Positions 22,765 to 30,685 of a stretch of DNA of 50,848 nt are shown here, one piece after another; within the stretch, counting starts at the first letter, position 1, and each line of letters starts with the position of its first letter. A program made the position numbers and the translations under genes. The notes beneath the pieces are model-generated. The model did not search any database. It was not told the origin of the DNA and saw only the letters and a program-made list of their open reading frames with translations. Source of the DNA: Clostridia bacterium. Lineage in GTDB: Bacteria > Bacillota > Clostridia > Oscillospirales > Acutalibacteraceae. The stretch lies in contig JAFTCG010000084.1 in the NCBI GenBank assembly GCA_017454815.1, positions 1-50,848 of the forward strand, in the 5' to 3' direction.

Positions 22765-23076
22765 ATGACTTTACTCATCACTGTCATCTCCGCAGTCGCT
22801 TCGACGATAATCTGGTACTTTAACGAAAACAGAGACAAATACAAACTCGGCACGCTCTCGCTGATCTATTGGGGCGCGTCGCTGATGTGGCTGATGGATT
22901 TCGTCTTTGAATATGCAGAACTTAAAGCGGAATATTTTGTCCAGGAATTCGCAGACATCCTCAACGACTCGCTTCTGGGCGTTGCCGTTGTAACGCTTGG
23001 GCTTGTAGTCTGGGTCGTCATCCTTCTATTCAAAGACCCGAAGGACGTTTTCAAGAAGAAGTTTTCAAACAAATAA
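22765..23076 (+). CDS. small membrane protein, partner of the preceding gene
   Basis: Protein of 103 residues with three predicted helices (about 2-18, 29-49, 68-90) and a basic C-terminus (DPKDVFKKKFSNK). A GGGAGG site lies before the ATG and only 14 bp separate it from the previous gene. It ends 22 bp before a strong terminator that closes the operon. No family recognised. Confidence 0.7.
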   Translation: MTLLITVISAVASTIIWYFNENRDKYKLGTLSLIYWGASLMWLMDFVFEYAELKAEYFVQEFADILNDSLLGVAVVTLGLVVWVVILLFKDPKDVFKKKFSNK

Positions 23077-23098
23077 ATTCATAGAACAAGTAAAGCAA

Positions 23099-23134
23099 AA
23101 GGGTGATCGTATTTTTTCAACTACGATCACCCTT
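23099..23134. terminator. strong bidirectional terminator
   Basis: Perfect 13-bp stem AAGGGTGATCGTA / TACGATCACCCTT with a ten-base loop, between the rightward lar-operon end and the leftward feo-operon end. A and T runs flank it on both sides. Confidence 0.88.
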
Positions 23135-23189
23135 ATTTAATTATTTTAACAGAAAATACTTAAAACGCTTTTTAAACCACTTTCTTTTT

Positions 23190-23366
23190 TCAGTCAGTCT
23201 TTTTTTCATCAAGGCATCCCATATGGCACGATGCGCAGTTGCCTGTGCAGCAGCTTTTCTTGTTCTTTTTTTCCTTTACCAGAGAAAACACGGCAACTGC
23301 GACCAAAGCGAGCACAACTGCAACAACAATCAGCGTCCCCGCGTTGCCTGCGATCCATGCAAACAT
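23190..23366 (-). CDS. FeoB-associated Cys-rich membrane protein
   Basis: 58-residue protein. One N-terminal membrane helix (about 9-30, GTLIVVAVVLALVAVAVFSL) is followed by a Lys-rich stretch and a short Cys/His cluster (SCCTGNCASCHMGC). This is the layout of the small proteins found next to feoB in many Clostridia, thought to help deliver ferrous iron or keep it reduced. It begins 15 bp after the feoB stop and is the last gene of the feo operon. Confidence 0.88.
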   Translation of the reverse strand: MFAWIAGNAGTLIVVAVVLALVAVAVFSLVKEKKNKKSCCTGNCASCHMGCLDEKKTD

Positions 23367-23381
23367 GAGTTTCGCCCCTTT

Positions 23382-25808
23382 CTATATTTTCATTTTCTGC
23401 GTAAGTTTAGTTGCTTCCTTATATTTCTTAAAGAACAACATGTAGACCATCAGCCCAAGCAGCGCGAATGCGGCGATAAGCCCGATGATGTTCACAACAA
23501 GTCCCGCGCCTGTCGCAAGATTGCCTGTAAACAGGTTGCCGAACTGATTGATCATAAGGGCGATCACATACGCGAAGCCGCACTGATAACCGACGGCGAA
23601 CCACGTCCAACGCGCGTTGTTCATCTCGCGCTTGATAGCGCCGATCGCCGCGAAGCAGGGCGCACACAGCAGATTGAACACAAGGAAGGAGAAGCCGGTG
23701 ATCCCTGTGAACGTTGCGTGCAGCGCCTGCCACGCCGTCAGCTCCCCACCACCGTACAGGATACCCATGGTGCCGACGATATTTTCCTTTGCCACAAGGC
23801 CGGTAATGGAGGCGACCGCCGCTTGCCAGTTGCCCCAGCCGAGCGGTGTGAAGATCCAGGCGATAGCGCCGCCGATCTTTGCGAGGATCGAGCTGTCGAG
23901 CTCATCCTCCGCCAGCATCCGGAAGCCGTCTGCGGTAAAACCGAAGTAGGAGGTGAACCAAACCACGATGGTGGAAAGCAGGATGATGGTACCGGCCTTT
24001 TTGATGAAGCTCCAGCCGCGTTCCCACATGCTGCGCAGCACGTTTCCGACTGTCGGAAGATGGTAGGCGGGCAGTTCCATCACGAAGGGTGCAGGGTCGC
24101 CTGCAAACATCTTCGTCTTTTTCAGCATGATACCGGAGACTACGATTGCCGCCATGCCGATAAAATAGGCAGAAGTCGAGATCCACGGGCTGCCGCCGAA
24201 GATCGCACCCGCCATCATGGCGATAAAGGGCACCTTCGCGCCGCAGGGAATGAATGTAGTGGTCATGATCGTCATACGGCGATCACGCTCGTTTTCAATG
24301 GTACGGCTTGCCATTATGCCGGGTACTCCGCAGCCAACACCGACAAGCATAGGAATAAAGGATTTACCGGAAAGCCCGAACTTACGGAAAACACGATCCA
24401 GCACGAAAGCGATTCGCGCCATGTAGCCACAGGCCTCAAGGAACGCAAGCATCAGGAAGAGCACCAGCATCTGCGGCACAAATCCAAGCACCGCACCCAC
24501 GCCGGCCACGATACCGTCAAGGATCAGGCCCTGCAGCCAGTCGGCGGCGTTGATTTTTTCGAGCAGATTGCCCACCAGCGCCGGGATGCCGGGCACCCAC
24601 ACACCGTAATCGGCGGGATCGGGTTCCTCGCCGATCTGCTCCAAGGTGTTTTTTGCCTCTTCATAGTCTGCGAGGCTTGCCGTTTCTTCCGTAACTTCCA
24701 ACGTTTCATCGTCCTGTACGGAATAGGTAAACTCTCCCGTCGGCGCACTTCCGTTCTTTTCCGTCCAGACCTCGTAACCATCTACGATCGCTGAAGCATC
24801 CCCATATTGCTCGGCAAGCTCTGTATAACCTCCATCCATACCGAACAAATGGAATCCGTCGCCGAAGATCTTATCGTTTGTAAAATCCGTGGCAGGCGCG
24901 CCAACGCCTACCATGGCGATCCAGTAGACGAGGAACATCACGGCGGCAAAAATCGGAAGTCCCAGCCAGCGGTTGGTGACGACCTTGTCGATCTTGTCGC
25001 TCTTTGTGAGATTGCGTTCTTTTTTCTTTTTATAACACGCTTTGATGACTTCGGCTATGTAAATGTATCTTTCATTTGTGATAATGCTTTCCGCGTCGTC
25101 GTCGAGCTCTTTTTCTGCTGCTTTGATGTCTTCCTCTATATGGGCGAGAGTATCAGCCGGGACGTTCAAATTTTCGAGCACCTTTTCGTCACGCTCGAAA
25201 ATCTTGACGGCGTACCATCTCTGCTGCTCCTCGGGCAGATCGTGGACAACGGCTTCTTCGATATGCGCGAGAGCGTGTTCAACAGGGCCCGAAAAACTGT
25301 GCTGAGGGATAGTCTTTGCGTTCTTTGCTGCATTGATCGCCGCCTGCGCCGCCTCGTTGACGCCCGTTCCTTTCAAAGCGGAAATTTCAACAACAGGGCA
25401 TCCGATCCGGCGGGATAGCTCGGCGGCATTGATCTTGTCGCCCTCCTTTCTCACAACATCGATCATGTTGATCGCTACGACCACGGGGATTCCGAGCTCT
25501 GTGAGCTGGGTGGTGAGGTAGAGGTTTCTTTCAAGGTTCGTACCGTCGATAATGTTCAGGATCGCGTCAGGTCTCTCGCCTATGAGGTAATTTCTCGCCA
25601 CAACCTCTTCAAGAGTGTAGGGAGAAAGAGAATAAATTCCGGGAAGGTCGGTGACGATGATCCCGTCGTACTTTTTGAGCCTGCCCTCTTTTTTCTCCAC
25701 TGTTACGCCCGGCCAGTTTCCGACGAACTGATTTGAGCCTGTCAAGGCGTTAAACAGCGTTGTTTTACCGCTGTTGGGGTTGCCCGCAAGGGCAATTCTT
25801 ATATCCAT
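23382..25808 (-). CDS. feoB: ferrous iron transporter FeoB
   Basis: Fe(II) transporter of 808 residues in the inner membrane. The N-terminal G domain shows GNPNSGKTT (G1, from residue 9), a GVTVEKKEG switch region, DLPG (G3) and NMID (G4); helical spacers follow to about 270. The membrane part has two Gate motifs (MLVGVGCGVPGIMASR and APCFAAIGAIKREMN). Between the first and second membrane helices (about residues 325-420) there is a long, acidic, extracytoplasmic insertion of roughly 90 residues, larger than in most FeoB. Ribosome-binding site AAAGGAAG. Preceded by two feoA genes and an operator, followed by the Cys-rich partner. Confidence 0.96.
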   Translation of the reverse strand: MDIRIALAGNPNSGKTTLFNALTGSNQFVGNWPGVTVEKKEGRLKKYDGIIVTDLPGIYSLSPYTLEEVVARNYLIGERPDAILNIIDGTNLERNLYLTTQLTELGIPVVVAINMIDVVRKEGDKINAAELSRRIGCPVVEISALKGTGVNEAAQAAINAAKNAKTIPQHSFSGPVEHALAHIEEAVVHDLPEEQQRWYAVKIFERDEKVLENLNVPADTLAHIEEDIKAAEKELDDDAESIITNERYIYIAEVIKACYKKKKERNLTKSDKIDKVVTNRWLGLPIFAAVMFLVYWIAMVGVGAPATDFTNDKIFGDGFHLFGMDGGYTELAEQYGDASAIVDGYEVWTEKNGSAPTGEFTYSVQDDETLEVTEETASLADYEEAKNTLEQIGEEPDPADYGVWVPGIPALVGNLLEKINAADWLQGLILDGIVAGVGAVLGFVPQMLVLFLMLAFLEACGYMARIAFVLDRVFRKFGLSGKSFIPMLVGVGCGVPGIMASRTIENERDRRMTIMTTTFIPCGAKVPFIAMMAGAIFGGSPWISTSAYFIGMAAIVVSGIMLKKTKMFAGDPAPFVMELPAYHLPTVGNVLRSMWERGWSFIKKAGTIILLSTIVVWFTSYFGFTADGFRMLAEDELDSSILAKIGGAIAWIFTPLGWGNWQAAVASITGLVAKENIVGTMGILYGGGELTAWQALHATFTGITGFSFLVFNLLCAPCFAAIGAIKREMNNARWTWFAVGYQCGFAYVIALMINQFGNLFTGNLATGAGLVVNIIGLIAAFALLGLMVYMLFFKKYKEATKLTQKMKI

Positions 25809-25847
25809 AATCTATGCTTCCTTTCTGCCCGGATGGGCTTTGAATGA

Positions 25848-25861
25848 TTAGCCGCCGCTAA
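25848..25861. promoter_or_regulatory. iron-regulator-type operator before feoB
   Basis: TTAGC-CGCC-GCTAA, same 5-4-5 layout as the three sites upstream of feoA. Lies 40 bp before the feoB ATG, in the gap after the second feoA. Confidence 0.55.
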
Positions 25862-25889
25862 CCTCAGACTGAAAAAATATGCAGATGTT

Positions 25890-26111
25890 TTACTCGACTT
25901 CGATCAATTCCGCATCGGCTTTGCGGATGGACAGCTCGTAATTTCTGACATTCACCTCGATCGGATCACCGAGAGGCGCGACCTTGCGCACATAAACCGG
26001 GGTGTTTCTTGTGATCCCCATGTCCATAATGCGGCGTTTAACTGCGCCCTCACCGTGAAGCTTCACGACGGTTGCGGTCTCGCCGATCTTAATGTCCCTG
26101 AGCGTTTTCAT
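25890..26111 (-). CDS. feoA: FeoA domain protein (second copy)
   Basis: Cytoplasmic SH3-like partner of FeoB, 73 residues. Pattern: TLRDIKIGETATVVKLHGEG, RRIMDMGITRNTPVYVRKVAPLGDPIEV and LSIRKADAELIEVE, the typical FeoA order. A clear AGGAGGAGT site precedes the ATG. It is 25 bp after the first FeoA and 81 bp before feoB. Tandem feoA genes are common in Clostridia; they may form a regulatory heterodimer on FeoB. Confidence 0.93.
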   Translation of the reverse strand: MKTLRDIKIGETATVVKLHGEGAVKRRIMDMGITRNTPVYVRKVAPLGDPIEVNVRNYELSIRKADAELIEVE

Positions 26112-26135
26112 TTTATACTCCTCCTTTTGAAATAA

Positions 26136-26348
26136 TTATACCATGATCTTTCTTGCAAGCTCGTCGCTGATGGCAACGCGCGACTCTTTGACCTTGACGA
26201 TGATGTTTTCTCCCAAGGCGTTCACGACCGTCACTTCACCTCCGACATTGAATCCGAGGTTTTCAAGGTGCTGCCTGACTTCGGGCGTGCCGCCGATCTT
26301 TTTGATGATCTGTGGCTCCCCGTGGTCCGCTAAACAAATCGGTATCAT
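26136..26348 (-). CDS. feoA: FeoA domain protein (first copy)
   Basis: FeoA-type SH3-like protein of 70 residues: MIPICLADHGEPQIIKKIGG, VRQHLENLGFNVGGEVTVVN, then IIVKVKESRVAISDELARKI. The frame extends 35 codons upstream to a GTG at 26453 without a ribosome-binding site, while GGAGGGAAAAT precedes the ATG at 26348, which I choose. First structural gene of the feo operon, with a leader of about 215 bases from the promoter near 26575. Confidence 0.9.
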   Translation of the reverse strand: MIPICLADHGEPQIIKKIGGTPEVRQHLENLGFNVGGEVTVVNALGENIIVKVKESRVAISDELARKIMV

Positions 26349-26368
26349 ATTTTCCCTCCGTTCTCTCA

Positions 26369-26386
26369 GGTTAGCGTTCGCTAACC
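26369..26386. promoter_or_regulatory. iron-regulator-type operator close to feoA
   Basis: GGTTAGC-GTTC-GCTAACC, the most symmetric of the four sites, about 20 bp upstream of the feoA ATG and inside the transcribed leader. A roadblock or a second promoter here are both possible. Confidence 0.6.
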
Positions 26387-26546
26387 CAATGGTGACAATA
26401 TAAACCGCCTTTGGCACCACGCTTGCGGCGAAGAAAACAGCTTTCGATTGCACCGTTGCAGTTTTACCTTGCGATAAAAATGCGGGCGTTACGGTTTTTT
26501 GCTTTTAACAAAAAGCAAAACCATTCTACCGTTAGGCCAAAGACAG

Positions 26547-26598
26547 TTAGCATAAACTAACCATTTATCATTATAGTTAGCGTTGGCTAATTTGTCAA
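26547..26598 (-). promoter_or_regulatory. feo promoter with two operators
   Basis: On the minus strand TTGACA (26598-26593), 17 bases, TATAAT (26575-26570): perfect consensus. TTAGC-GTTG-GCTAA (26577-26590) fills the spacer, and TTAGC-ATAA-ACTAA (26547-26560) covers the first transcribed bases, 30 bp away. The half-site resembles that of DtxR/IdeR-type iron repressors. Strong promoter, tight repression expected with iron. Confidence 0.85.
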
Positions 26599-26657
26599 GA
26601 GGTATTTTTGGATTTTTTAAAAATTCGTTCTTTTAATATTGTTTATTGTCAAAAAAG

Positions 26658-26700
26658 AAAAAGCTCGGCCTGACAGACCTTTCTGCCAAGCCGAGTTTTT
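26658..26700 (-). terminator. terminator of the GH32 / glycosidase operon
   Basis: In minus-strand RNA, AAAAACTCGGC pairs with GCCGAGCTTTTT (with inner CAG/CTG pairing) and is followed by CTTTTTT. It lies ten bases after the stop of the glycosidase at 26710. Confidence 0.85.
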
Positions 26701-26709
26701 AGCGAATAC

Positions 26710-27939
26710 TTATTTCATCTCAAAAATCATTTCCATTGTGAAAACGCACGTCCACGAAAAATCTACCGCACCCTTGCCGATTTGAGTTTCGGAATTATAG
26801 CTTTCACAGAAGAAATTGTACTTTTGATAGGTTTTATCTATCAAATCAAGAAGCGCATTTTTAATACCCATTGAAGTTTTCCTGAAACCGTAGTCATAAA
26901 GACCTTTGATTGCGAAATATGCAACGTTCATCCATACCGCGCCGGCGACATAATTCAATGGATCATATTTCGGATGATCAAACGACAAACTCGGCATATA
27001 CGGATAGAGCTTTTTAGGATCGCTTGCAATTTTTTCCAAAGATGCCGCCTGCTTCGGAGTTGCAACTTTAGCCCACAATGGCATAAAAATCGCCGGAGTG
27101 ATAATACGGTTAAAGTCTTTTTCTTTGAAGTTCCAGTCAAAGAAGCATTCGTCTTCCTCGCTCCAAAGCGTTTCTCGAATTCTCTCGCAGAGTTCTTTTT
27201 CTTTTTCATACCATTTTTGGGCGTCGTCCGAAAGATTTAATCTCAAAGCAAGATACTGCATTGATTTATAAAACGATACCATAAAACAGTTAAGGTCGAT
27301 AGGATAGAGAAATTCCAAAACTCCATCGTCAAATCGAACGGCGTCGTCAAGACCCGATTCATAACAAATCGCCATATAGCGATCTATTCCCGTTTCGGGA
27401 TCTACGTCCTTTATAGATGTTGAATAGAAGAACAGTCCGTCTTTTTCGTTATATCTTTGCGCCCGCCAAAAGCTCTCATTTTTCACAAGCTTCGGGTACA
27501 TCTCTTTGAGAAAATCGTCGTCGGGCTGACGTCTGTCCGTGTTTTCAAGCGCCCACGCCCAGACAGGCGGTTTAGAATATTTATCAAGTATTTTTACAGA
27601 GCCGTCCAGCGGATGAGTTATTACGTCCGGAAGCATTCCGTCTTCTTTTTGGAAAAGGAAAAAAGCTCTCATCTGATCATGCGCAAGTTCCTTATCGAAC
27701 CTCGAAACACCCATCATGTGGAATGCGCTGTCCCAATTCCATATTCCCGCAAAACAGGGTTTTGTTGATCCCTCCCAGACGTGAAGCGACGGTGTGATAG
27801 CTCTATAGGGATTCCACAAAACGCCGTCACCGTTTGGCGCAATGTTTTTAAGTAAAACTTGCGTTGCGCCTTCGACTAATTTGTAATCCCTTTCATTAAG
27901 GACGTTTTTGTTTTGTTCTAAAAAAGTTTCTCTTGACAT
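26710..27939 (-). CDS. (alpha/alpha)6-barrel glycoside hydrolase, MGH1/GH63-like
   Basis: Cytoplasmic protein of 409 residues without signal peptide. Motifs such as FAGIWNWDSAFHMMGVSRFD near the N-terminus, DGMLPDVITHP and PPVWAWAL belong to the trehalase / GH63 / mannosylglycerate-hydrolase (MGH1-like) superfamily of inverting six-hairpin enzymes. GAVWMNVAYFAIKGLYDYGF and the terminal GKGAVDFSWTCVF complete the barrel. The substrate is not determined by these motifs. It follows the GH32 enzyme by 22 bp, so it probably acts on an oligosaccharide linked to fructose use. A second, longer member of the superfamily lies at 37294-38820. Confidence 0.75.
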   Translation of the reverse strand: MSRETFLEQNKNVLNERDYKLVEGATQVLLKNIAPNGDGVLWNPYRAITPSLHVWEGSTKPCFAGIWNWDSAFHMMGVSRFDKELAHDQMRAFFLFQKEDGMLPDVITHPLDGSVKILDKYSKPPVWAWALENTDRRQPDDDFLKEMYPKLVKNESFWRAQRYNEKDGLFFYSTSIKDVDPETGIDRYMAICYESGLDDAVRFDDGVLEFLYPIDLNCFMVSFYKSMQYLALRLNLSDDAQKWYEKEKELCERIRETLWSEEDECFFDWNFKEKDFNRIITPAIFMPLWAKVATPKQAASLEKIASDPKKLYPYMPSLSFDHPKYDPLNYVAGAVWMNVAYFAIKGLYDYGFRKTSMGIKNALLDLIDKTYQKYNFFCESYNSETQIGKGAVDFSWTCVFTMEMIFEMK

Positions 27940-27961
27940 ATTTGCTACCTCTTGATTTTTG

Positions 27962-29632
27962 TTATTCCGTTTCCCAAATGCTGTTGAGCTTATGAATCTT
28001 CATATCAGTAATGCTGTCTTTACACTCGATCGTCAGCTTTTTACCGCCATCATCGTAGTCGGAAAACGTTGCGGATATTTCATCGCAAATAAACATTTCC
28101 GTTGTTTTGACGTCTTCGATCATTCTGATTTTTAAGCCTTTCCCCTCTTGGAGTTTGTACTCTTTATTATGCTGTTTTCTGTTCGTGAATTTAAGTAACC
28201 TTTCTTTGGGGTCATAGCTTAATCCGTGACCGTTCACTTTAAGCTCCAGCGGCTCGTTTGCTTTGATTTCAAGCAAAACTTCAGACGGGACGGGCAATAT
28301 TTTTTCGGTGCTGTTTCTTATGTTTTCGATAACTTCCGGCTCGCCCGTTCGGAGCGTTTCGATTTTTCCGGCGGGAGTCCTGAAAAGCTTGTATTCGCCG
28401 TTTATTTTATGAAGCGTCAGCTTGCACATCAAAGACATGGACTGATTGAACGGGTTGGGATGCGGTTTATCCGTCTCGAGGAAAATGTTGCTCTTGCCGT
28501 CCTTGCCGTAATCGACCGTCCATGAGATATGGAACCTTACGTCCTCGTCGGGATATGAGTTCCACGTCTGTCCTGCATAAGCCGAATCGCCGTAATCTAC
28601 CGAAAGATTTTCAACAACGGGAGTGAAAGTGTAATTTTCAAAGCTGCCTACTCTGAAAAAGCCGTCTCCGGCATACAACACCCACATCTTTTCGCCCGTT
28701 TCGCACACGGTCATGCGGAAGAGGTCGGGGCATTCAAACAGATCCATCGCGCGGGATTCAAGCTTCCAGTTGACGCAATCTTTTGAAGAGTAGAAGCTGA
28801 TGCAATCCCTGTCCTCAAAGCGTTCATACACGGCGGCGCAAAGATTGCCGTCATCCGCGAAAAGAAGCTTTGGATCTCTCCAATGTTCGCCTTTCGGAAC
28901 GGTTATAAAGGGTTTATCAAAGAAATGCTTGAAAGAATATCCGCCGTCAAGGCTGTAAACCAAATATTGACCTTTTGTGATACCGAGCGGCTTACGTCCG
29001 TTATACTGATTTGCACTGAGCGCAGTATATGCACCTATTACCGTGTCTTTGCCCTTGCCCGAGATATTGTATTCATCTACAATGGCAGTTCCGGAAGCTA
29101 TCGACGTTTCGGTGTCATACGGGCGTACTGCGTCGGGGTATTCCTTGAAATGAATGCAGTCTTTCGTCGTAGCATGACCCCAGCTTACGTTGACGTCATT
29201 ATGGAACGGGCTGAAGGGATTATGCTGATAATACAAATGGAAAACTCCGTCTTTGTAAAAAAGTCCGTTGGGATCGTTAAGCCAGCCGCGTCTTGATGAA
29301 AAATGAAGCTGCTGACGGTCTTTTTCCTTATAGATATCCGGATATAACTCGGGGTGTTCTTCAATTTTTCCGCCCTGAATTATCCCGTCAAAAATATTGC
29401 CCGGCACGTTTTCGTCTTCGCAGGAAAGTTTCACCTGTTTTCCGATCAGCTCATACAAGTAAAGCGGATAGTAAAACTTCGGCTCGCCCTCTGTCAGTCC
29501 GATATAATACTCAGTGAACTGTTTGTCTGTCTGTGCGTCGGTGATTTTGACATACCACTTGTTGAGCTTATGAACGACAGGCATATGAAGAACGGGTTTT
29601 TCTTTTGTAATATCAAAAAATCTTTCAGCCAT
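27962..29632 (-). CDS. GH32 beta-fructosidase
   Basis: Hydrolase of 556 residues for sucrose, fructo-oligosaccharides or sucrose phosphate. GWLNDPNG contains the nucleophile D120, HWRDPKLL the transition-state Asp (D253) and LFECPDLF the acid/base E300: the full GH32 triad in a five-bladed propeller, then a C-terminal beta-sandwich. About 105 residues precede the catalytic domain, an N-terminal extension seen in a subset of Clostridia GH32 proteins. No signal peptide, so intracellular. First gene after a good promoter and followed by an (alpha/alpha)6 glycosidase. No transporter is in the window. Confidence 0.93.
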   Translation of the reverse strand: MAERFFDITKEKPVLHMPVVHKLNKWYVKITDAQTDKQFTEYYIGLTEGEPKFYYPLYLYELIGKQVKLSCEDENVPGNIFDGIIQGGKIEEHPELYPDIYKEKDRQQLHFSSRRGWLNDPNGLFYKDGVFHLYYQHNPFSPFHNDVNVSWGHATTKDCIHFKEYPDAVRPYDTETSIASGTAIVDEYNISGKGKDTVIGAYTALSANQYNGRKPLGITKGQYLVYSLDGGYSFKHFFDKPFITVPKGEHWRDPKLLFADDGNLCAAVYERFEDRDCISFYSSKDCVNWKLESRAMDLFECPDLFRMTVCETGEKMWVLYAGDGFFRVGSFENYTFTPVVENLSVDYGDSAYAGQTWNSYPDEDVRFHISWTVDYGKDGKSNIFLETDKPHPNPFNQSMSLMCKLTLHKINGEYKLFRTPAGKIETLRTGEPEVIENIRNSTEKILPVPSEVLLEIKANEPLELKVNGHGLSYDPKERLLKFTNRKQHNKEYKLQEGKGLKIRMIEDVKTTEMFICDEISATFSDYDDGGKKLTIECKDSITDMKIHKLNSIWETE

Positions 29633-29931
29633 TTAATTACCTCCGAAATCCTTATGAAAATAATTTGATTTCTCAGCCTTTATTTGCTTTGATTATACAT
29701 AGTTTTTTACATATTTTCAATAGTTTTTGATTAACTTTTTTCGAAAATAGAGTCGGATTTTTTCATTGTCTTTGGGTGATTTGAATGTTGCAAAAATTAT
29801 ATTACACAAAGAACATTGGAATGTTTCGGCAGAATTTTACGTTTATTTTTGTTGCTTATTTGTTGAATAACATTACTGAATACGGTAGGATTAATTTGAA
29901 AAACTCGAATTCAAACAAAGGAGATGAAAAA
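29633..29931. other. A+T-rich intergenic region
   Basis: 299 bp holding the leftward GH32 promoter (29692-29720) and, on the plus strand, the AAAGGAG ribosome-binding site of the decayed gene that starts at 29932. I see no other structure. Confidence 0.6.
29692..29720 (-). promoter_or_regulatory. promoter of the GH32 operon
   Basis: Minus strand TTGAAA (29720-29715), 17 bases, TATAAT (29697-29692), about 60 bp before the GH32 ATG. No obvious LacI-type palindrome overlaps it. Confidence 0.7.
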
Positions 29932-30325
29932 ATGTTTGAGCTTTCAAAAAAGGTCTTTAACTTTAAAAGAACGTTTGCATTGATTTTCAGCGCAATTCTG
30001 TTTTTTGTAAACATCGGCGGCGCTGATTTGGGAAATGATACCGTAAGTTTTATATCTTCCTCCGGCTCTAAAAACCACCTTTTGTCCGTGTATTCCCACT
30101 GCTTTTACGATTCCACGGTGAAGCTCTCTTCGACTTGAAAGCGTTATGAACGGCGTTGAAGATTACGACTATCTCAAACTTGCCGAAGGACTTATCGGAA
30201 AAGACAAAACCGATAAAATCCTCCATAAGGTAACAACGAGCCTGACAGAATATACCTTCTCGGATTCGACGTTTGCAAAAGCAAGGATCGAACTTGGCAA
30301 CGCCATCGAAAAAGCAAGCAAATGA
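29932..30325 (+). pseudogene. decayed secreted DUF4091-type glycosidase
   Basis: Two ends of one gene in different frames. 29932-30138, after AAAGGAG, encodes a basic start and a membrane-like signal segment (FKRTFALIFSAILFFVNIGG) followed by VYSHCFYDSTVKLSS. From about 30120 another frame reads SLRLESVMNGVEDYDYLKLA, then EGLIGKDKTDKILHKVTTSL, to a stop at 30325, which is the C-terminus of DUF4091-containing glycosidases. Everything between (several hundred residues) is missing and the junction shifts frame, so the gene is dead. Family assignment rests on the C-terminal pattern. Confidence 0.6.
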
Positions 30326-30359
30326 TGACCTGTCAATAAGCTTTTTGAAAATATCCGGA

Positions 30360-30599
30360 TCTTCGCCCGAAGAAACAAGCACTCCGTGGCTGTCGATCTC
30401 CGCTCCCGTAAGACCTTTTTCTTCGCAAAACATCATTAGCGTCAGCGTCATCGGCATAGAGAATAGCCTCGGCGAGATCAACGGACAAATCGCATTTGAT
30501 AGCTTTCGCCAGTATTTCAGGTGTGCCGTAAGTCTCATCGCCTGATGCATTTTCGGTTATTGACGCATAATACAGCGAATCTAAACCTATTGTGCTCAT
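30360..30599 (-). pseudogene. remnant of a phage major tail protein (phi13 type)
   Basis: The frame from ATG 30599 reads MSTIGLDSLYYASITENASG, then ETYGTPEILAKAIKCDLSVD and LAEAILYADDADANDV, the N-terminus of the major tail proteins of many Firmicutes siphophages. A frameshift or deletion follows, and the neighbouring frame continues with GLTGAEIDSHGVLVSSGED, a later part of the same family, before running into sequence antisense to the DUF4091 remnant. About 20-25 residues are missing between and the C-terminal half is gone. A prophage fossil. Confidence 0.65.
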
Positions 30600-30623
30600 G
30601 GAAAAAACTCCTTTCAAAAAAAC

Positions 30624-30652
30624 TTGACATCATTGTATTATTTAGATATAAT
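30624..30652 (+). promoter_or_regulatory. promoter of the toxin-antitoxin pair
   Basis: TTGACA (30624-30629), 17 bases, TATAAT (30647-30652): full consensus, 33 bp before the antitoxin ATG. The palindrome TAATACTATTA at 30663-30673, just past the start site, could be the autoregulatory operator. Confidence 0.8.
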
Positions 30653-30685
30653 ATGGTTAGAATAATACTATTAGGTGGTGCTTTT

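Larger units (their letters stand above)
26349..26709. other. feo leader and control region
   Basis: 361 bp without a gene. In leftward order it holds the terminator of the upstream glycosidase (26658-26700), the feo promoter with two operators (26547-26598), a leader hairpin (26493-26522, GGTTTTTTGCTTTT / AAAAGCAAAACC) without a following U-run, and a third operator just before feoA (26369-26386). Confidence 0.75.

Noticed and set aside
23103-24794. 563-residue open frame on the plus strand opposite feoB
   Set aside because: It is antisense to the clear FeoB coding sequence, rich in His/Arg/Cys, and has no family motif or ribosome-binding site.
26349-26453. Longer FeoA with 35 extra N-terminal residues
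   Set aside because: The GTG at 26453 has no ribosome-binding site, the extra residues contain the operator sequence, and GGAGGG supports the ATG at 26348.
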